The notes under the pieces are model-generated. The model worked only from the letters and a program-made list of their open reading frames with translations, was not told the origin of the DNA and did no database searches. The position numbers were made by a program, and so were the translations under genes. From Corynebacterium striatum ATCC 6940 (GTDB taxonomy: Bacteria > Actinomycetota > Actinomycetes > Mycobacteriales > Mycobacteriaceae): a stretch of 44,264 nt of DNA. The stretch's first letter is position 1, and each line of letters starts with the position of its first letter. Positions 17,785-26,397 of the stretch are shown here, in pieces. The stretch is taken from positions 45,833 through 90,096 of the forward strand of contig NZ_GG667520.1 of assembly GCF_000159135.1 (NCBI RefSeq), given 5' to 3'.

Positions 17785-19626
17785 GTGACACTGCAAGAAG
17801 CGCACACTCCTGCGAAGTTTGAAATCGAAGACGGCGAAACCTGTCTGACCCGCATGATGGCCACGGCGAAGGCGCGCCCACACGGCGTGATGTTTACCCG
17901 CCCGGCCAGCTATGAGTGGGTTAACGTCACTGCCAAGCAGTTCGTCGAAGAGGTCTACGCAGTGGCAAAGGGCCTTATCGCCGCCGGCGTGGAGCAGGGG
18001 GATCGCGTGGTCTTGCTGTCGAACACCCGTTACGAGTGGTCGCTGCTGGATTTCGCTATCTGGGCTGCTGGTGCGGCTTCGGTGCCGATCTACCCGTCTT
18101 CTTCACTGTCCCAGATCCAGTGGATCGTGGAGGACTCCGGCGCTGTCCTGGCCATCACCGAGTCTCGCGAGCACTCCGAGCTGGTAGCGCACCTGAAGCT
18201 GCAGGATGACGGCAAGCCGGCGCTGAAGAATTCGCCTTCGCAGCTGCGCCGCATCCTGGAGATCAACTCCTCGGCCATCGACACATTGATGTTTGAGGGC
18301 CGCGAGCTTTCTAACGACGTCGTCGATGCGCGCATTGCTGCCACCAAGACCGACGACCTTGCCTCGCTGGTTTACACATCCGGTACCACCGGCCGCCCGA
18401 AGGGCTGCATGCTGACCCACCGCAACTGGCTGGCTGAGACCTTAGGTCTGCTGACCAACCCGATTGGCGGCATTGCGGTTCCAGGCAACCACGTTTTGAC
18501 CTTCCTGCCGCTGGCACACGTGCTGGCACGTGCAGTATCCCTGGCCGTTGCCATGAGTGGTGCTTCGCAGAATCACTGGTCTGACTTCAGTACCATCACC
18601 ATCGAGTTCCAGCGCTCCCGCCCGAACCTGATTCTGGGCGTGCCGCGCGTGTTTGAAAAGGTGCGCAACGGAGCCGCTGCCAAGGCTAAAGACGGCGGAG
18701 CCGTCAAGGGGGCCATCTTCCGCGAGTCGGAGAAAGTGGCCATCGAGTACTCGCGTGCGTTGGACACAGCGGAGGGGCCAGACCGCGTGCTGCGTGCAAA
18801 GCACAAGCTCTTTGACCGACTGGTGTACTCCACCATCCGTGAAGCGATGGGCGGCGAGGTAAAGTACTGCATCACCGGTGGTTCGGCGATGAGCCATGAC
18901 CTGCTGCACTGGTTCCGCGGAATCGGCGTGACGATTTATGAGGGCTACGGCCTAACCGAGGTTGCCGCGGCGGCAGCCGTGGACTTTGAAAACCAAAAGA
19001 TCGGCACCGTGGGCCCACCGCTGGAGGGAACCACCATTCGCGTCAATGATGAAGGCGAAATCCTCATCAAGGGTGACATCGTGTTTAAGGGCTACTGGAA
19101 CAATCCGGAGGCCACCGCAGAGGCTCTCGAGGACGGCTGGTACAACACCGGTGACTTGGGTGAAATCATGGACTCTGGGCACGTGGTGATTACGGGCCGC
19201 AAGAAAGACCTCATCGTGACGGCGGGCGGCAAGAACGTCTCGCCTGGCCCAATGGAAGACATGCTGCGTGCGCACCCGCTTATTTCCCAGGCAATGGTGG
19301 TGGGTGACGGCAAGCCGTTCATTGGCGTGCTGCTGACCCTGGACGAGGACGCGTTGAAGCGGTGGAAGGCTGAGCACAACATCCCGGCCAACCGCACGAT
19401 GAAGGAAGTGGCTACCGACGCCACCCTGCGCGCCGAGATTCAGGACGCCATTAACCAGGTCAACACCACCGTTTCTCATGCGGAGGCCATCAAGAAGTTC
19501 TTCATCTTGGAGTCCGACCTGACTGAGGAAGACAACGAGCTGACCCCGACCATGAAGGTCAAGCGTTACGTGGTGGCGCAGCGTTATGCGGCTGCCATTG
19601 ACCAGATCTACTCCAGCTCGAAATAG
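17785..19626 (+). CDS. fadD15: Long-chain fatty-acid-CoA ligase (FadD15-like)
   Basis: This adenylate-forming enzyme converts fatty acid, ATP and CoA to acyl-CoA. It has 613 residues. The phosphate-binding loop is YTSGTTGRPKGCMLTH (about residues 195-210). Further ANL motifs are GYGLTE, YNTGDLGE and the hinge GRKKDLIVTAGGKNVSP before the C-terminal domain. Start GTG 17785 follows an RBS GAAAGGA. In C. glutamicum a fadD15 gene likewise lies near malQ and upstream of the hemW-hrcA block, which supports the symbol. The exact chain-length preference cannot be read from sequence. Confidence 0.92.
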   Translation: MTLQEAHTPAKFEIEDGETCLTRMMATAKARPHGVMFTRPASYEWVNVTAKQFVEEVYAVAKGLIAAGVEQGDRVVLLSNTRYEWSLLDFAIWAAGAASVPIYPSSSLSQIQWIVEDSGAVLAITESREHSELVAHLKLQDDGKPALKNSPSQLRRILEINSSAIDTLMFEGRELSNDVVDARIAATKTDDLASLVYTSGTTGRPKGCMLTHRNWLAETLGLLTNPIGGIAVPGNHVLTFLPLAHVLARAVSLAVAMSGASQNHWSDFSTITIEFQRSRPNLILGVPRVFEKVRNGAAAKAKDGGAVKGAIFRESEKVAIEYSRALDTAEGPDRVLRAKHKLFDRLVYSTIREAMGGEVKYCITGGSAMSHDLLHWFRGIGVTIYEGYGLTEVAAAAAVDFENQKIGTVGPPLEGTTIRVNDEGEILIKGDIVFKGYWNNPEATAEALEDGWYNTGDLGEIMDSGHVVITGRKKDLIVTAGGKNVSPGPMEDMLRAHPLISQAMVVGDGKPFIGVLLTLDEDALKRWKAEHNIPANRTMKEVATDATLRAEIQDAINQVNTTVSHAEAIKKFFILESDLTEEDNELTPTMKVKRYVVAQRYAAAIDQIYSSSK

Positions 19627-19780
19627 CTGAGGTTCCTACCGCTTGCCGGTCCCGCAAAAATCACGCCTGTGAATTTCTTCGGAGTGTCGCGCAGATCCTT
19701 CACAGGATCTGGAATAAAGTCAGCACTCGTTACAGAAAGTCTCAACCTCAACTAGAGGTTAGTTTGCGGAAAGGACCGGC
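19627..19780 (+). promoter_or_regulatory. Intergenic region with two inverted repeats
   Basis: Between the ligase and the next gene are two short perfect inverted repeats: CAGATCC-6 nt-GGATCTG at 19692-19711, and AACCTC-5 nt-GAGGTT at 19744-19760. The first has no T-run and is a poor terminator. The second sits 20 nt before the ATG, just upstream of the RBS (GAAAGGA), where it could be an operator or a hairpin in the leader. Both roles are inferred. Confidence 0.35.
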
Positions 19781-20467
19781 ATGCACAAAATCGCCGCCGA
19801 ACTACGTCACCGCGAGCTGACCCAAGAGATTTACAACATCGGCGACGAAGTAGTTGAGTACATCGAGCACCTCATCGAAGCGATTGAGGACTGGGACGAT
19901 GAACTTGCACTCGACTGTTTGGCAGAACTCGGCGACATCGTCGAGGACGCCCGCGTCGATTCCGGCCGCTGCGTAGGTGAGCTCATCGGGCTGCGCCACG
20001 CGCTGGTCTCCGGAGTCCGCTCCGGCACCATTTCCGCTGCCGCTTCCGGCAACAACGACATCGCCGAGCCAGAGCAGCTCACTGCGCGCAGCCTCGACGC
20101 GCAGTTCTCCATCGATTCTCCGACCATCGTGGTCTCTGAACTGGCAGCCACCCTGCGCGGCCGCACCGAAGCCGTGGCGGCTTATCTGCGCGAGCTAGTG
20201 GACTACGTGCTCGATCAAACCGACGCAGTGGCCCGCAACCTCGACATGGTCTCCCTGCCGCACCTCTACAAGCGTGCCGGCCAGTCCGCGCTCATCGCGG
20301 TTCAGGCTTGGCGCCACACGGTTGTGGAGGCCCACCCGGCTTATGTCCGTACGATGCGCGGCCGCAACTCGCCGCCTTTCCTCGAGGAGCGTGCTCGCAT
20401 CAACGCGGTAGTCGCCCGCGTGCGTGCCAAGCGTGAGGCCGCCCGCCAGGCTGCGACCACCGCGTAG
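19781..20467 (+). CDS. Conserved helical protein of unknown function
   Basis: It has 228 residues. No family is recognised. The sequence is almost entirely helix-forming, with an acidic N-terminal half (EYIEHLIEAIEDWDDELAL) and a basic C-terminus (ARVRAKREAARQA). There is no signal peptide or membrane segment, so it is probably cytoplasmic. ATG 19781 has a good RBS (GAAAGGA, 7 nt spacing). It stands alone between fadD15 and a strong terminator (20525-20562), so it is probably monocistronic. Confidence 0.8.
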   Translation: MHKIAAELRHRELTQEIYNIGDEVVEYIEHLIEAIEDWDDELALDCLAELGDIVEDARVDSGRCVGELIGLRHALVSGVRSGTISAAASGNNDIAEPEQLTARSLDAQFSIDSPTIVVSELAATLRGRTEAVAAYLRELVDYVLDQTDAVARNLDMVSLPHLYKRAGQSALIAVQAWRHTVVEAHPAYVRTMRGRNSPPFLEERARINAVVARVRAKREAARQAATTA

Positions 20468-20524
20468 GGCGCGTAGACAGTGCCAGAAATAGACTTCCTT
20501 GTTGCCAACACACAAGGAGACAGC

Positions 20525-20562
20525 AACACCGCCGAATCCCTCTTTCGGCGGTGTTTGTCTTT
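20525..20562 (+). terminator. Rho-independent terminator
   Basis: A perfect 12-bp stem (AACACCGCCGAA / TTCGGCGGTGTT, 20525-20536 and 20544-20555) with a 7-nt loop is followed by the T-rich TGTCTTTTC. It ends the 228-residue gene and lies in the gap to the convergent DUF559 gene, whose transcripts it may also stop. Confidence 0.9.
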
Positions 20563-20572
20563 TCTCCTTCCT

Positions 20573-21418
20573 TTAGGCGACCTGAGCTTTCGCACGCAGC
20601 ACCATACGCAGCGCTTTGAGCAAAGACTCCGGCTCGGCCAGCAGTTGCTCCGGCGTAAACTGCAGCACCCGGAAACCCAGTGCGCGCAGATACTCCGTGC
20701 GCTGGGCGCGTCGCTGGAAGACGCCGTGGTGTGCGACCTCAATGATGATCTTGCCCTCGACGAGCAGTTCCGCCTCGATTCCTGGGGCCACGTGCGTGCG
20801 TGGAACTGCGGCAAAGCCTGCGTCAAGGACAAGAGCGCGGGCAGATGATTCATAGGGGGAGCGGGGCAGGCTGTTGGCGGCGTCGATGACGCGGCGTACG
20901 ACTGCTGCGCCATGCACGCGGCCGAGGCTCGATAGGGCGTCGCGCAGCGCTTGCTTCGTGGTGCCCATGCGCAGGGCTGAATCTGCTGCGATCAGGCCGG
21001 GGTGGAAGCCGTGGTAGCGAGCGACGTCAACGACCGCGCGTTCCATCGTGACCACCCGCGCGCCGTCAATGCTAAGTGGCGTTCCCACTGTGGTCTTGCG
21101 GTAGTGGCGGCCAGGAGCATTGCGGTTGTGGCGGGGCAAGCTGCGCCCGGGCAGCGCGAGTTCGACGGGCTCCTTGGCGGAGTCGGTGGGCAAGAGCCAG
21201 AGGTCGTGGAGGCGGGCGGCGGACTTACTAATGAGGACTGCGGAATAGGAGCTGCGCGCGACGGCGATGCACTCGAGGCGCTTGCGTTCGCAGGCGTTGA
21301 GCGCGAGGTAGGCGTCGCGGTCGACGGCCATGCGGGGTGCTAGTTGTAGGAGTGAGCCGGTCTTGACTTCTTCGTGGACGTGGGGCTTGGTGCGGTGAAG
21401 TGTCTCTAAAAGCGTCAT
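20573..21418 (-). CDS. DUF559/Vsr-like protein with degraded nuclease motif
   Basis: It has 281 residues and is clearly paralogous to the gene at 32604: both share the central block T-x-E-R-A-V/I-x-D-x-A-R-x-H-G-F, then AADSALRMG/AADYVRAQVG, LGRV.G.A..R.V, and S-P-x-E-S-x-A-R-A. The C-terminal domain corresponds to the PD-(D/E)XK-type DUF559 fold (GFRVLQFTPEQL at the end). The active-site strands read AELLVEGKIIIEVAHHG here, against ADLAIDG and LLIEIDG in the paralogue. The leading Asp is Glu and the E-x-D pair is broken, so nuclease activity is doubtful. The N-terminal half resembles AbiEi-type DNA-binding antitoxins only loosely. A 12-mer matching the cassette ends at 32444/33599 lies 99 nt upstream. 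Confidence 0.75.
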   Translation of the reverse strand: MTLLETLHRTKPHVHEEVKTGSLLQLAPRMAVDRDAYLALNACERKRLECIAVARSSYSAVLISKSAARLHDLWLLPTDSAKEPVELALPGRSLPRHNRNAPGRHYRKTTVGTPLSIDGARVVTMERAVVDVARYHGFHPGLIAADSALRMGTTKQALRDALSSLGRVHGAAVVRRVIDAANSLPRSPYESSARALVLDAGFAAVPRTHVAPGIEAELLVEGKIIIEVAHHGVFQRRAQRTEYLRALGFRVLQFTPEQLLAEPESLLKALRMVLRAKAQVA

Positions 21419-21516
21419 GGGCTTAGCTTCGCGCGCGTTGTGGTGCTGGCGCTAGACCCAGTTTCTAAAGCTGTGGATAACTTGTTGTGTACGTCAACAA
21501 AAGGCGGCTTTTAGAT

Positions 21517-21528
21517 CTGGGTATTTGC
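21517..21528 (+). repeat. Solitary copy of the DUF559-cassette terminal 12-mer
   Basis: CTGGGTATTTGC here is identical to the outer end of the right inverted repeat at 33588-33599 and to the reverse complement of the left one at 32444-32455. It lies just upstream of the other DUF559 gene and points outward from it, as in the intact cassette. No matching left end was seen at 20470-20572. Confidence 0.6.
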
Positions 21529-21539
21529 GGGGCCAAGCG

Positions 21540-22598
21540 TTAGACCTGCGGGCCCGGAGCCACCTGGTCGAGCTGCTCGGTAATCTGTGGCCACAGCTGA
21601 CCCATGATGTCGTCCCAGGTCAGGATCCACATTGCCTTGTCCTTGTCAGCCTTGCCCACGGCCACGAGCTGCTCGTTGCGAGCGCGCATGTGGTCCAGCG
21701 TCTTCTGGACGGTCAGCGTCGAGGACACGGTGAGCGCCGGGCGGGAGAACTCGAGGACTGGGGTTTCGGGTTCGGCTAGCAAGGTATCGCGAACGTGCAC
21801 AATGCGCGGGACACGGGAATCCTTAGGGAAGACCAGCACGCGCATGATGGACTTGCGGCGCACCAAGTCATGTAGGTCGGCCACGGTGGAGTCGGATGGC
21901 AGCGGGACAACCTGCGAGCCGAGCTCACGGGCCAGCGCACCCACGGTGGAGGCCTCGAGCTCGATGACGCCGGTGATTTGGTTCGCGGAGTCGTCGTCAA
22001 GCGTGCCGGTCTCGCGGGAGTGCTCCACCAAGTGGCGCAGGGTCTCGGCGTCGTAGCCGGCGGCGCCAGCGCGGTCGACGGGCTCTTCGCCAGCCCAGAT
22101 GACCATCTTGTTTGCCATGGAGTTGATCCACTTCAGCAGCGGGCGGAAGAGCCAAATGAAGCCGCGGGCTGGCACAGCAATGAGCTGCAGGGCCGTCTCT
22201 GGGTGGGTAATAGCCCAGGACTTCGGGGCCATCTCGCCGATGACCAAGTGGAGGAAGGTGACCACGAACAGGGCCAAGATGAAGGAGACCACGTCGGCCA
22301 CGCCCAGCGGCAGGCCGACAGCCTCCAACGGGTGCATCAGAAGGTGGTGAACCCACGGCTTGGTCACAGCACCCAACACGAAGGTTGCGGCCGTAATACC
22401 CAGCTGGGCGCCGGCCAACATGATGGTCAGCTCGTTGAGCGAGCGCAGGCCCGCACGCGAGGCGCGGGAAGACTCAGCGGTTTCCTCCAAGCGGTTGCGG
22501 CGCGCACCCATCAAGGAGAATTCGATAATGACGAAGAAGGCTGAGGCCGCGATGATGAGCAGCGTGACGCTGACATTAAACCACCAGGTATCAGTCAT
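21540..22598 (-). CDS. CNNM/CorC-type transporter, short form (DUF21 + CBS)
   Basis: This is a membrane protein of the hemolysin C/CorC/CNNM family, linked to Mg2+/Co2+ efflux. It has 352 residues. The DUF21 domain covers residues 1 to about 190, with hydrophobic segments near 7-28, 55-80, 95-120 and 140-160, and motifs such as MLAGAQLGITAATFVLG and VIGEMAPKSWAI. A CBS pair fills the remainder. The C-terminal CorC_HlyC domain of the longer partner is missing, and the protein ends at GPQV. It starts 1 nt inside the stop of the longer upstream gene (TAATG), so the two are co-translated and probably form a heteromeric complex. Confidence 0.88.
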   Translation of the reverse strand: MTDTWWFNVSVTLLIIAASAFFVIIEFSLMGARRNRLEETAESSRASRAGLRSLNELTIMLAGAQLGITAATFVLGAVTKPWVHHLLMHPLEAVGLPLGVADVVSFILALFVVTFLHLVIGEMAPKSWAITHPETALQLIAVPARGFIWLFRPLLKWINSMANKMVIWAGEEPVDRAGAAGYDAETLRHLVEHSRETGTLDDDSANQITGVIELEASTVGALARELGSQVVPLPSDSTVADLHDLVRRKSIMRVLVFPKDSRVPRIVHVRDTLLAEPETPVLEFSRPALTVSSTLTVQKTLDHMRARNEQLVAVGKADKDKAMWILTWDDIMGQLWPQITEQLDQVAPGPQV

Positions 22599-23986
22599 TA
22601 TGCTTTCTCCTCTTCCGGCTCGTGTCCGTCGGGGTATTCCTCAATCAGCTCCAGCGCTAAGGTCGACGGCACGTGGCGGTCAATCTCCTCGACGCGCATG
22701 TGCAGCTTTCGCACTGGGGCGTCGTCGCGCTCTACCCAGTCATCCGGCTCCGCCTCGAGCTCAATCGTGTACTCCTCGCCCTCCTCAGGCAGCGCGCCGG
22801 AGTGGGAAATCAGCAGGCCGGCCACGGTCTCGAAGTCGCCTTCCGGCAGGTCGTGGCCAATGGCGCGCTCGATCTCGTCGATTGGCGTATCGCCGTCGAC
22901 CAACCAGTGGGAGTCATCCTGCTCGGTGATTTCCTCGGTCTCTTCTAGGTCGTGCTCGTCGGTGACGTCGCCCAGGATTTCTTCCGCGAGGTCCTCCATG
23001 GTCACGATGCCCACAAAGCCGCCATATTCGTCGATGACGCAGGCGAGCTTTTCGCTGGCGTCGCGTAGTTCGTTCACGACGTCGGGAAGCGGCATGAGCT
23101 CCGGAACCACAACGGGTTCCTGCATGACCGCGGTGGCTGCGGTGGCGTCGGGAAGCTGCGTGCCCAATACGTCGAAGAGGTGGACCACGCCGATGGGGTT
23201 GTGCTCGTCGTCGATGATGGGGTAGCGGGTGTGGTTCACGGACATCATCTCGCGGACTTCGCCAATGGTGGTCTCCGGATCGATGACGTCAACGCGGGAG
23301 CGCGGAATCATCGCGTGTCCCACGTCGTGTTCTGGGAAGTCCAGCAGGCGGTCGAGGACCAAGTAGGTGGCCTCGTCCAGCTCGACGGCCTCGTGGGAAG
23401 CATCCACGATGGATTCGAGGTCATCGGTGGTGGCAGATGAGTCAACGTCCTCTACCGGCTCGATGCCGAAAAGCTTCAGAATGGCATTCGAGGAGTACTC
23501 GAAAAAGTGGATGAGCCAGCCGAAAATGCGCAGGTACCACATGGTGGAGGTGGACAGCCACAGGGCGGTCTTCATCGGTGCTGCGATGGTGTAGTTTTTG
23601 GGGAAGAGCTCCGCAAAGAGCATTGTGGCAATGGTGGAGATAAACAGTGCGGCCACCGTACCGATGGTGACGGAGACGGCGACGGGAACGCCGGCGTCGC
23701 CAAGCAGCTCGCCCAAACCACGGCCCACAAGGGGTTCTGCCACGTAACCGATCAATAGGCCGGTGATGGTGATACCCAGCTGCGCGCCGGAGAGCATGAA
23801 GGACGTGCGTTGGGTGATGTGCAGCGCTCTAGCTGCGGTTTTATCCCCCTCAGCGGCCTTCGACCGCAACTGCGTGCGGTCCACGGACATGAATGAAAAT
23901 TCCTGCGCAACGAAGTACGCATTCGCGACGATAATCAGGCCAATGACCACAAATCCCGCAAGGATTAAAAGGATTGCTTGCAACAT
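22598..23986 (-). CDS. CNNM/CorC-type transporter, long form (DUF21 + CBS + CorC_HlyC)
   Basis: It has 462 residues. The N-terminal DUF21 domain has four hydrophobic segments (about 5-27, 58-82, 95-125, 135-165) and the family motif MLSGAQLGITITGLLIGYVAEPLVG. The CBS pair covers about 205-330 (MIPRSRVDVIDPETTIGEV, then DEYGGFVGIVTMEDLAEEI). The acidic C-terminal CorC_HlyC domain includes GDTPIDEIERAIGHDLPE. Family members act in divalent-cation (Mg2+) homeostasis at the cytoplasmic membrane. It is the first gene of a two-gene operon. Just before its ATG, a 7-bp hairpin covers the only G-rich RBS candidate. Confidence 0.92.
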   Translation of the reverse strand: MLQAILLILAGFVVIGLIIVANAYFVAQEFSFMSVDRTQLRSKAAEGDKTAARALHITQRTSFMLSGAQLGITITGLLIGYVAEPLVGRGLGELLGDAGVPVAVSVTIGTVAALFISTIATMLFAELFPKNYTIAAPMKTALWLSTSTMWYLRIFGWLIHFFEYSSNAILKLFGIEPVEDVDSSATTDDLESIVDASHEAVELDEATYLVLDRLLDFPEHDVGHAMIPRSRVDVIDPETTIGEVREMMSVNHTRYPIIDDEHNPIGVVHLFDVLGTQLPDATAATAVMQEPVVVPELMPLPDVVNELRDASEKLACVIDEYGGFVGIVTMEDLAEEILGDVTDEHDLEETEEITEQDDSHWLVDGDTPIDEIERAIGHDLPEGDFETVAGLLISHSGALPEEGEEYTIELEAEPDDWVERDDAPVRKLHMRVEEIDRHVPSTLALELIEEYPDGHEPEEEKA

Positions 23987-23992
23987 GGCCTA

Positions 23993-24019
23993 CCCCGCCT
24001 GCCAATCTTTAAGGCGGGG
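23993..24019 (-). promoter_or_regulatory. Hairpin next to the CNNM operon start codon
   Basis: The inverted repeat CCCCGCC / GGCGGGG (23993-23999 and 24013-24019, 13-nt loop) lies in the leader of the minus-strand CNNM genes. Its 3' arm, read on the minus strand, is the G-rich stretch 6 nt before the ATG, so folding would hide the ribosome binding site. Control by folding is inference; no known riboswitch class was recognised. Confidence 0.4.
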
Positions 24020-24138
24020 ACATCGACTCGGAGGTTCCACTGAAGGTGCCTTTCTATTTGTGAGAAACTGCTGAATAGACTACATGCTTAAACGGCGCGG
24101 TGGTCTCATTAGTTCCCGGCCGCGCTAGGCTTTAGTAC

Positions 24139-25272
24139 ATGACCGCTCCCTTTGGCCTTTATATCCATGTCCCATTCTGCTCCTCACGCTGCGGTTATTG
24201 CGATTTCAATACCTATACGCCAGGCGAATTGGGCGGCGACCTGACGGCGGAGTACCTCGACGCCTTGGAGCGCGAGCTGGGGATGGCCGCGCAGCAGGTA
24301 GGCAGGCCGGCCGAGACCGTGTTCATCGGCGGCGGCACCCCAAGCATGCTGGGAGCGCAGGGGCTCGGCCGCATCCTAGGCCGCGTCAAGGAGACCTTTG
24401 GCTTGGCGCCTGGAGCCGAGGTGACCACGGAGTCCAATCCAGAGTCTACGAGCCCCGAGTACTTCGAGGGCCTGCTGGAATCGGGCTTTACGAGGGTGTC
24501 GTTGGGGATGCAATCGGCGTCGGATAGCGTGCTGCGAGTGCTTGAGCGTGCGCATACCCCGGGCCGGGCTTTCGACGCCGCCCGCGAGGCCCGCGCCGCA
24601 GGTTTTGAGCACGTCAACCTCGACATGATTTATGGCACGCCCACCGAAACCGACGACGACGTGCGCCTGACCCTGGATCGCGTGCTGGAGACCGGCGTGG
24701 ATCATGTCAGCGCCTACTCGCTCATCGTGGAAGATGGCACCCGCATGGCGCGCAAGGTCAACAAGGGCCTGCTGCCTGCCCCCGACGAGGACGTGCTTGC
24801 AAGACGCTATGAGGCCGTCTCTGCGACGCTCGAAGCGGAAGGCTTCGAGTGGTACGAGGTCTCCAACTGGGCCAAGCCCGGCGGGGAGTGCCAGCACAAC
24901 CGCATCTACTGGGTGGACGGCAACTGGTGGGGGGCGGGGCCTGGCGCTCACTCGCACCTGGGCAACGAGCGCTTCTACAACGTGAAGTTGCCGCGCCGCT
25001 ACAACGAGATGCTGGGTCGCGGCGAGCTGCCGGTGAAGGAACGCGAGACGCTAACCGACGCCGAGCGGCACATGGAGAAGGTCATGCTCGGCCTGCGCCT
25101 GCGCGAGGGAATCCCGGCTGGCTGGCTGGGCAGCGGCGCGGAGCCGGTCATCGCGGACTACATCTGCCGTGGGTTGCTGCAGCGCGCCGGCGACCGGCTG
25201 TGCTTGACCAAGCCCGGGCGCCTGTTGGCAGACGGCATCATCACCGACTTGTTGGTTGCCGAGGAAGCTTAA
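24139..25272 (+). CDS. hemW: Radical SAM heme chaperone HemW (HemN-like)
   Basis: It has 377 residues. The N-terminus FGLYIHVPFC followed by SSRCGYCDFNTYT carries the C-x3-C-x2-C iron-sulfur cluster motif, with the CDFN ending of HemW rather than the extra cysteine of true coproporphyrinogen dehydrogenase HemN. The SAM-binding GGGTPSMLG is near residue 55. HemW proteins bind heme and deliver it to target proteins in the cytosol, so HemN activity should not be assumed. A -10-like TAGGCT (24126-24131) ends 7 nt before the ATG with no RBS, indicating a leaderless transcript. It precedes hrcA with 44 nt between, the conserved order in actinobacteria. Confidence 0.93.
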   Translation: MTAPFGLYIHVPFCSSRCGYCDFNTYTPGELGGDLTAEYLDALERELGMAAQQVGRPAETVFIGGGTPSMLGAQGLGRILGRVKETFGLAPGAEVTTESNPESTSPEYFEGLLESGFTRVSLGMQSASDSVLRVLERAHTPGRAFDAAREARAAGFEHVNLDMIYGTPTETDDDVRLTLDRVLETGVDHVSAYSLIVEDGTRMARKVNKGLLPAPDEDVLARRYEAVSATLEAEGFEWYEVSNWAKPGGECQHNRIYWVDGNWWGAGPGAHSHLGNERFYNVKLPRRYNEMLGRGELPVKERETLTDAERHMEKVMLGLRLREGIPAGWLGSGAEPVIADYICRGLLQRAGDRLCLTKPGRLLADGIITDLLVAEEA

Positions 25273-25316
25273 AGGCCACCTTATAGGCCACAGTGAAGGT
25301 AGGTAACATAGGACGC

Positions 25317-26345
25317 ATGTCCAATTCCACTGATGCTCGCCGCCGCGAGGTACTGCGCGCCATTGTGGCGGACTATATTGCCTCCCAGGAACCCGTGGGG
25401 TCCAAATCCCTGCTGGAGCGTTATCAGCTGGGCGTTTCCTCTGCCACCATCCGCAACGATATGGCGGTGTTGGAATCGGAGGGGCTGATTGCTCATGAGC
25501 ACACCAGCTCCGGGCGCGTGCCCACGCAGAAGGGCTACCGCCAGTTCGTCGATTCGTTGCACGACGTAAAACCCTTGTCTGCTTCCGAGCGCCGCGCCAT
25601 GCTGACCTTCTTGGAAGGCGGCGTCGACTTGGAGGACGTCCTGCGCCGCAGCGTGCAGCTGCTGGCGCAGGTGACCAAGCAGGCGGCGGTGGTGCAGATG
25701 CCCAACCTCAAGGTTTCGCGCGTGAAGCACTGCGAGGTCGTGGCGCTTTCCCCAGTGCGCCTGTTGTTGGTGCTCATCACGGATAACGGGCGCGTCGATC
25801 AGCGCAACGTCGAGCTCGACAGCATCATCGACCTAATGCAGACCGCGCGTCTGCGGGAGTCTCTCAATAAAGCGCTGGAGGGCAAGACGCTTACCGACGC
25901 CTCCGTAGAGCTGGCCGACCTCGTCGAGAACTCCCCGCCGGATATCCGCCCGCACGTGCTCAATGCGGCCACGACTCTTATCGAAACACTGGTGGAGCGT
26001 CCCTCCGACCGCCTGATTCTGGCGGGTACCTCTAATCTCACGCGGATAGCGCGCGATTTCCCGGAGGGGCTGCCCTCACTCATCGAGGCCCTTGAAGAGC
26101 AGGTCGTGGTGTTGAAACTTTTGGCCCGCGTGCCGGACCTGGGCAACGTCTCTGTGGTGATTGGCGAGGAAAACGAAGAGGATCAGCTGCGGCAGGCCTC
26201 CGTGGTCGCGACTGCGTACGGCGCTGGACGTGAAACACTCGGCGGCCTTGGCGTGGTGGGGCCCACGTATATGGACTACTCGGGAACAATCTCCAAGGTC
26301 TCTGCTGTTGCACGCTATGTAAGCGAAATTTTGGCCGGCGAGTAA
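25317..26345 (+). CDS. hrcA: Heat-inducible transcription repressor HrcA
   Basis: HrcA represses class I heat-shock genes by binding CIRCE elements. It has 342 residues. The N-terminal winged helix shows [27 protein letters not shown] sequence and the recognition region [28 protein letters not shown] follows. An in-frame GTG at 25293 would add eight residues, but ATG 25317 gives the canonical N-terminus and is preceded at 7 nt by a -10-like TAACAT (25304-25309), so a leaderless start is preferred. No CIRCE inverted repeat was found upstream of hrcA or dnaJ2, so the operon itself may not be autoregulated; the CIRCE targets would be elsewhere. dnaJ2 follows after 52 nt. Confidence 0.95.
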   Translation: MSNSTDARRREVLRAIVADYIASQEPVGSKSLLERYQLGVSSATIRNDMAVLESEGLIAHEHTSSGRVPTQKGYRQFVDSLHDVKPLSASERRAMLTFLEGGVDLEDVLRRSVQLLAQVTKQAAVVQMPNLKVSRVKHCEVVALSPVRLLLVLITDNGRVDQRNVELDSIIDLMQTARLRESLNKALEGKTLTDASVELADLVENSPPDIRPHVLNAATTLIETLVERPSDRLILAGTSNLTRIARDFPEGLPSLIEALEEQVVVLKLLARVPDLGNVSVVIGEENEEDQLRQASVVATAYGAGRETLGGLGVVGPTYMDYSGTISKVSAVARYVSEILAGE

Positions 26346-26397
26346 GCTGGCACGGATACTTTCCCCGTGACTCTATATTTAGAAGGACTTTTGTTAA

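Noticed and set aside
25273..26397. CIRCE operator near hrcA or dnaJ2
   Set aside because: No TTAGCACTC-9 nt-GAGTGCTAA pattern was found. A lone GCACTC near 19722 has no partner arm.
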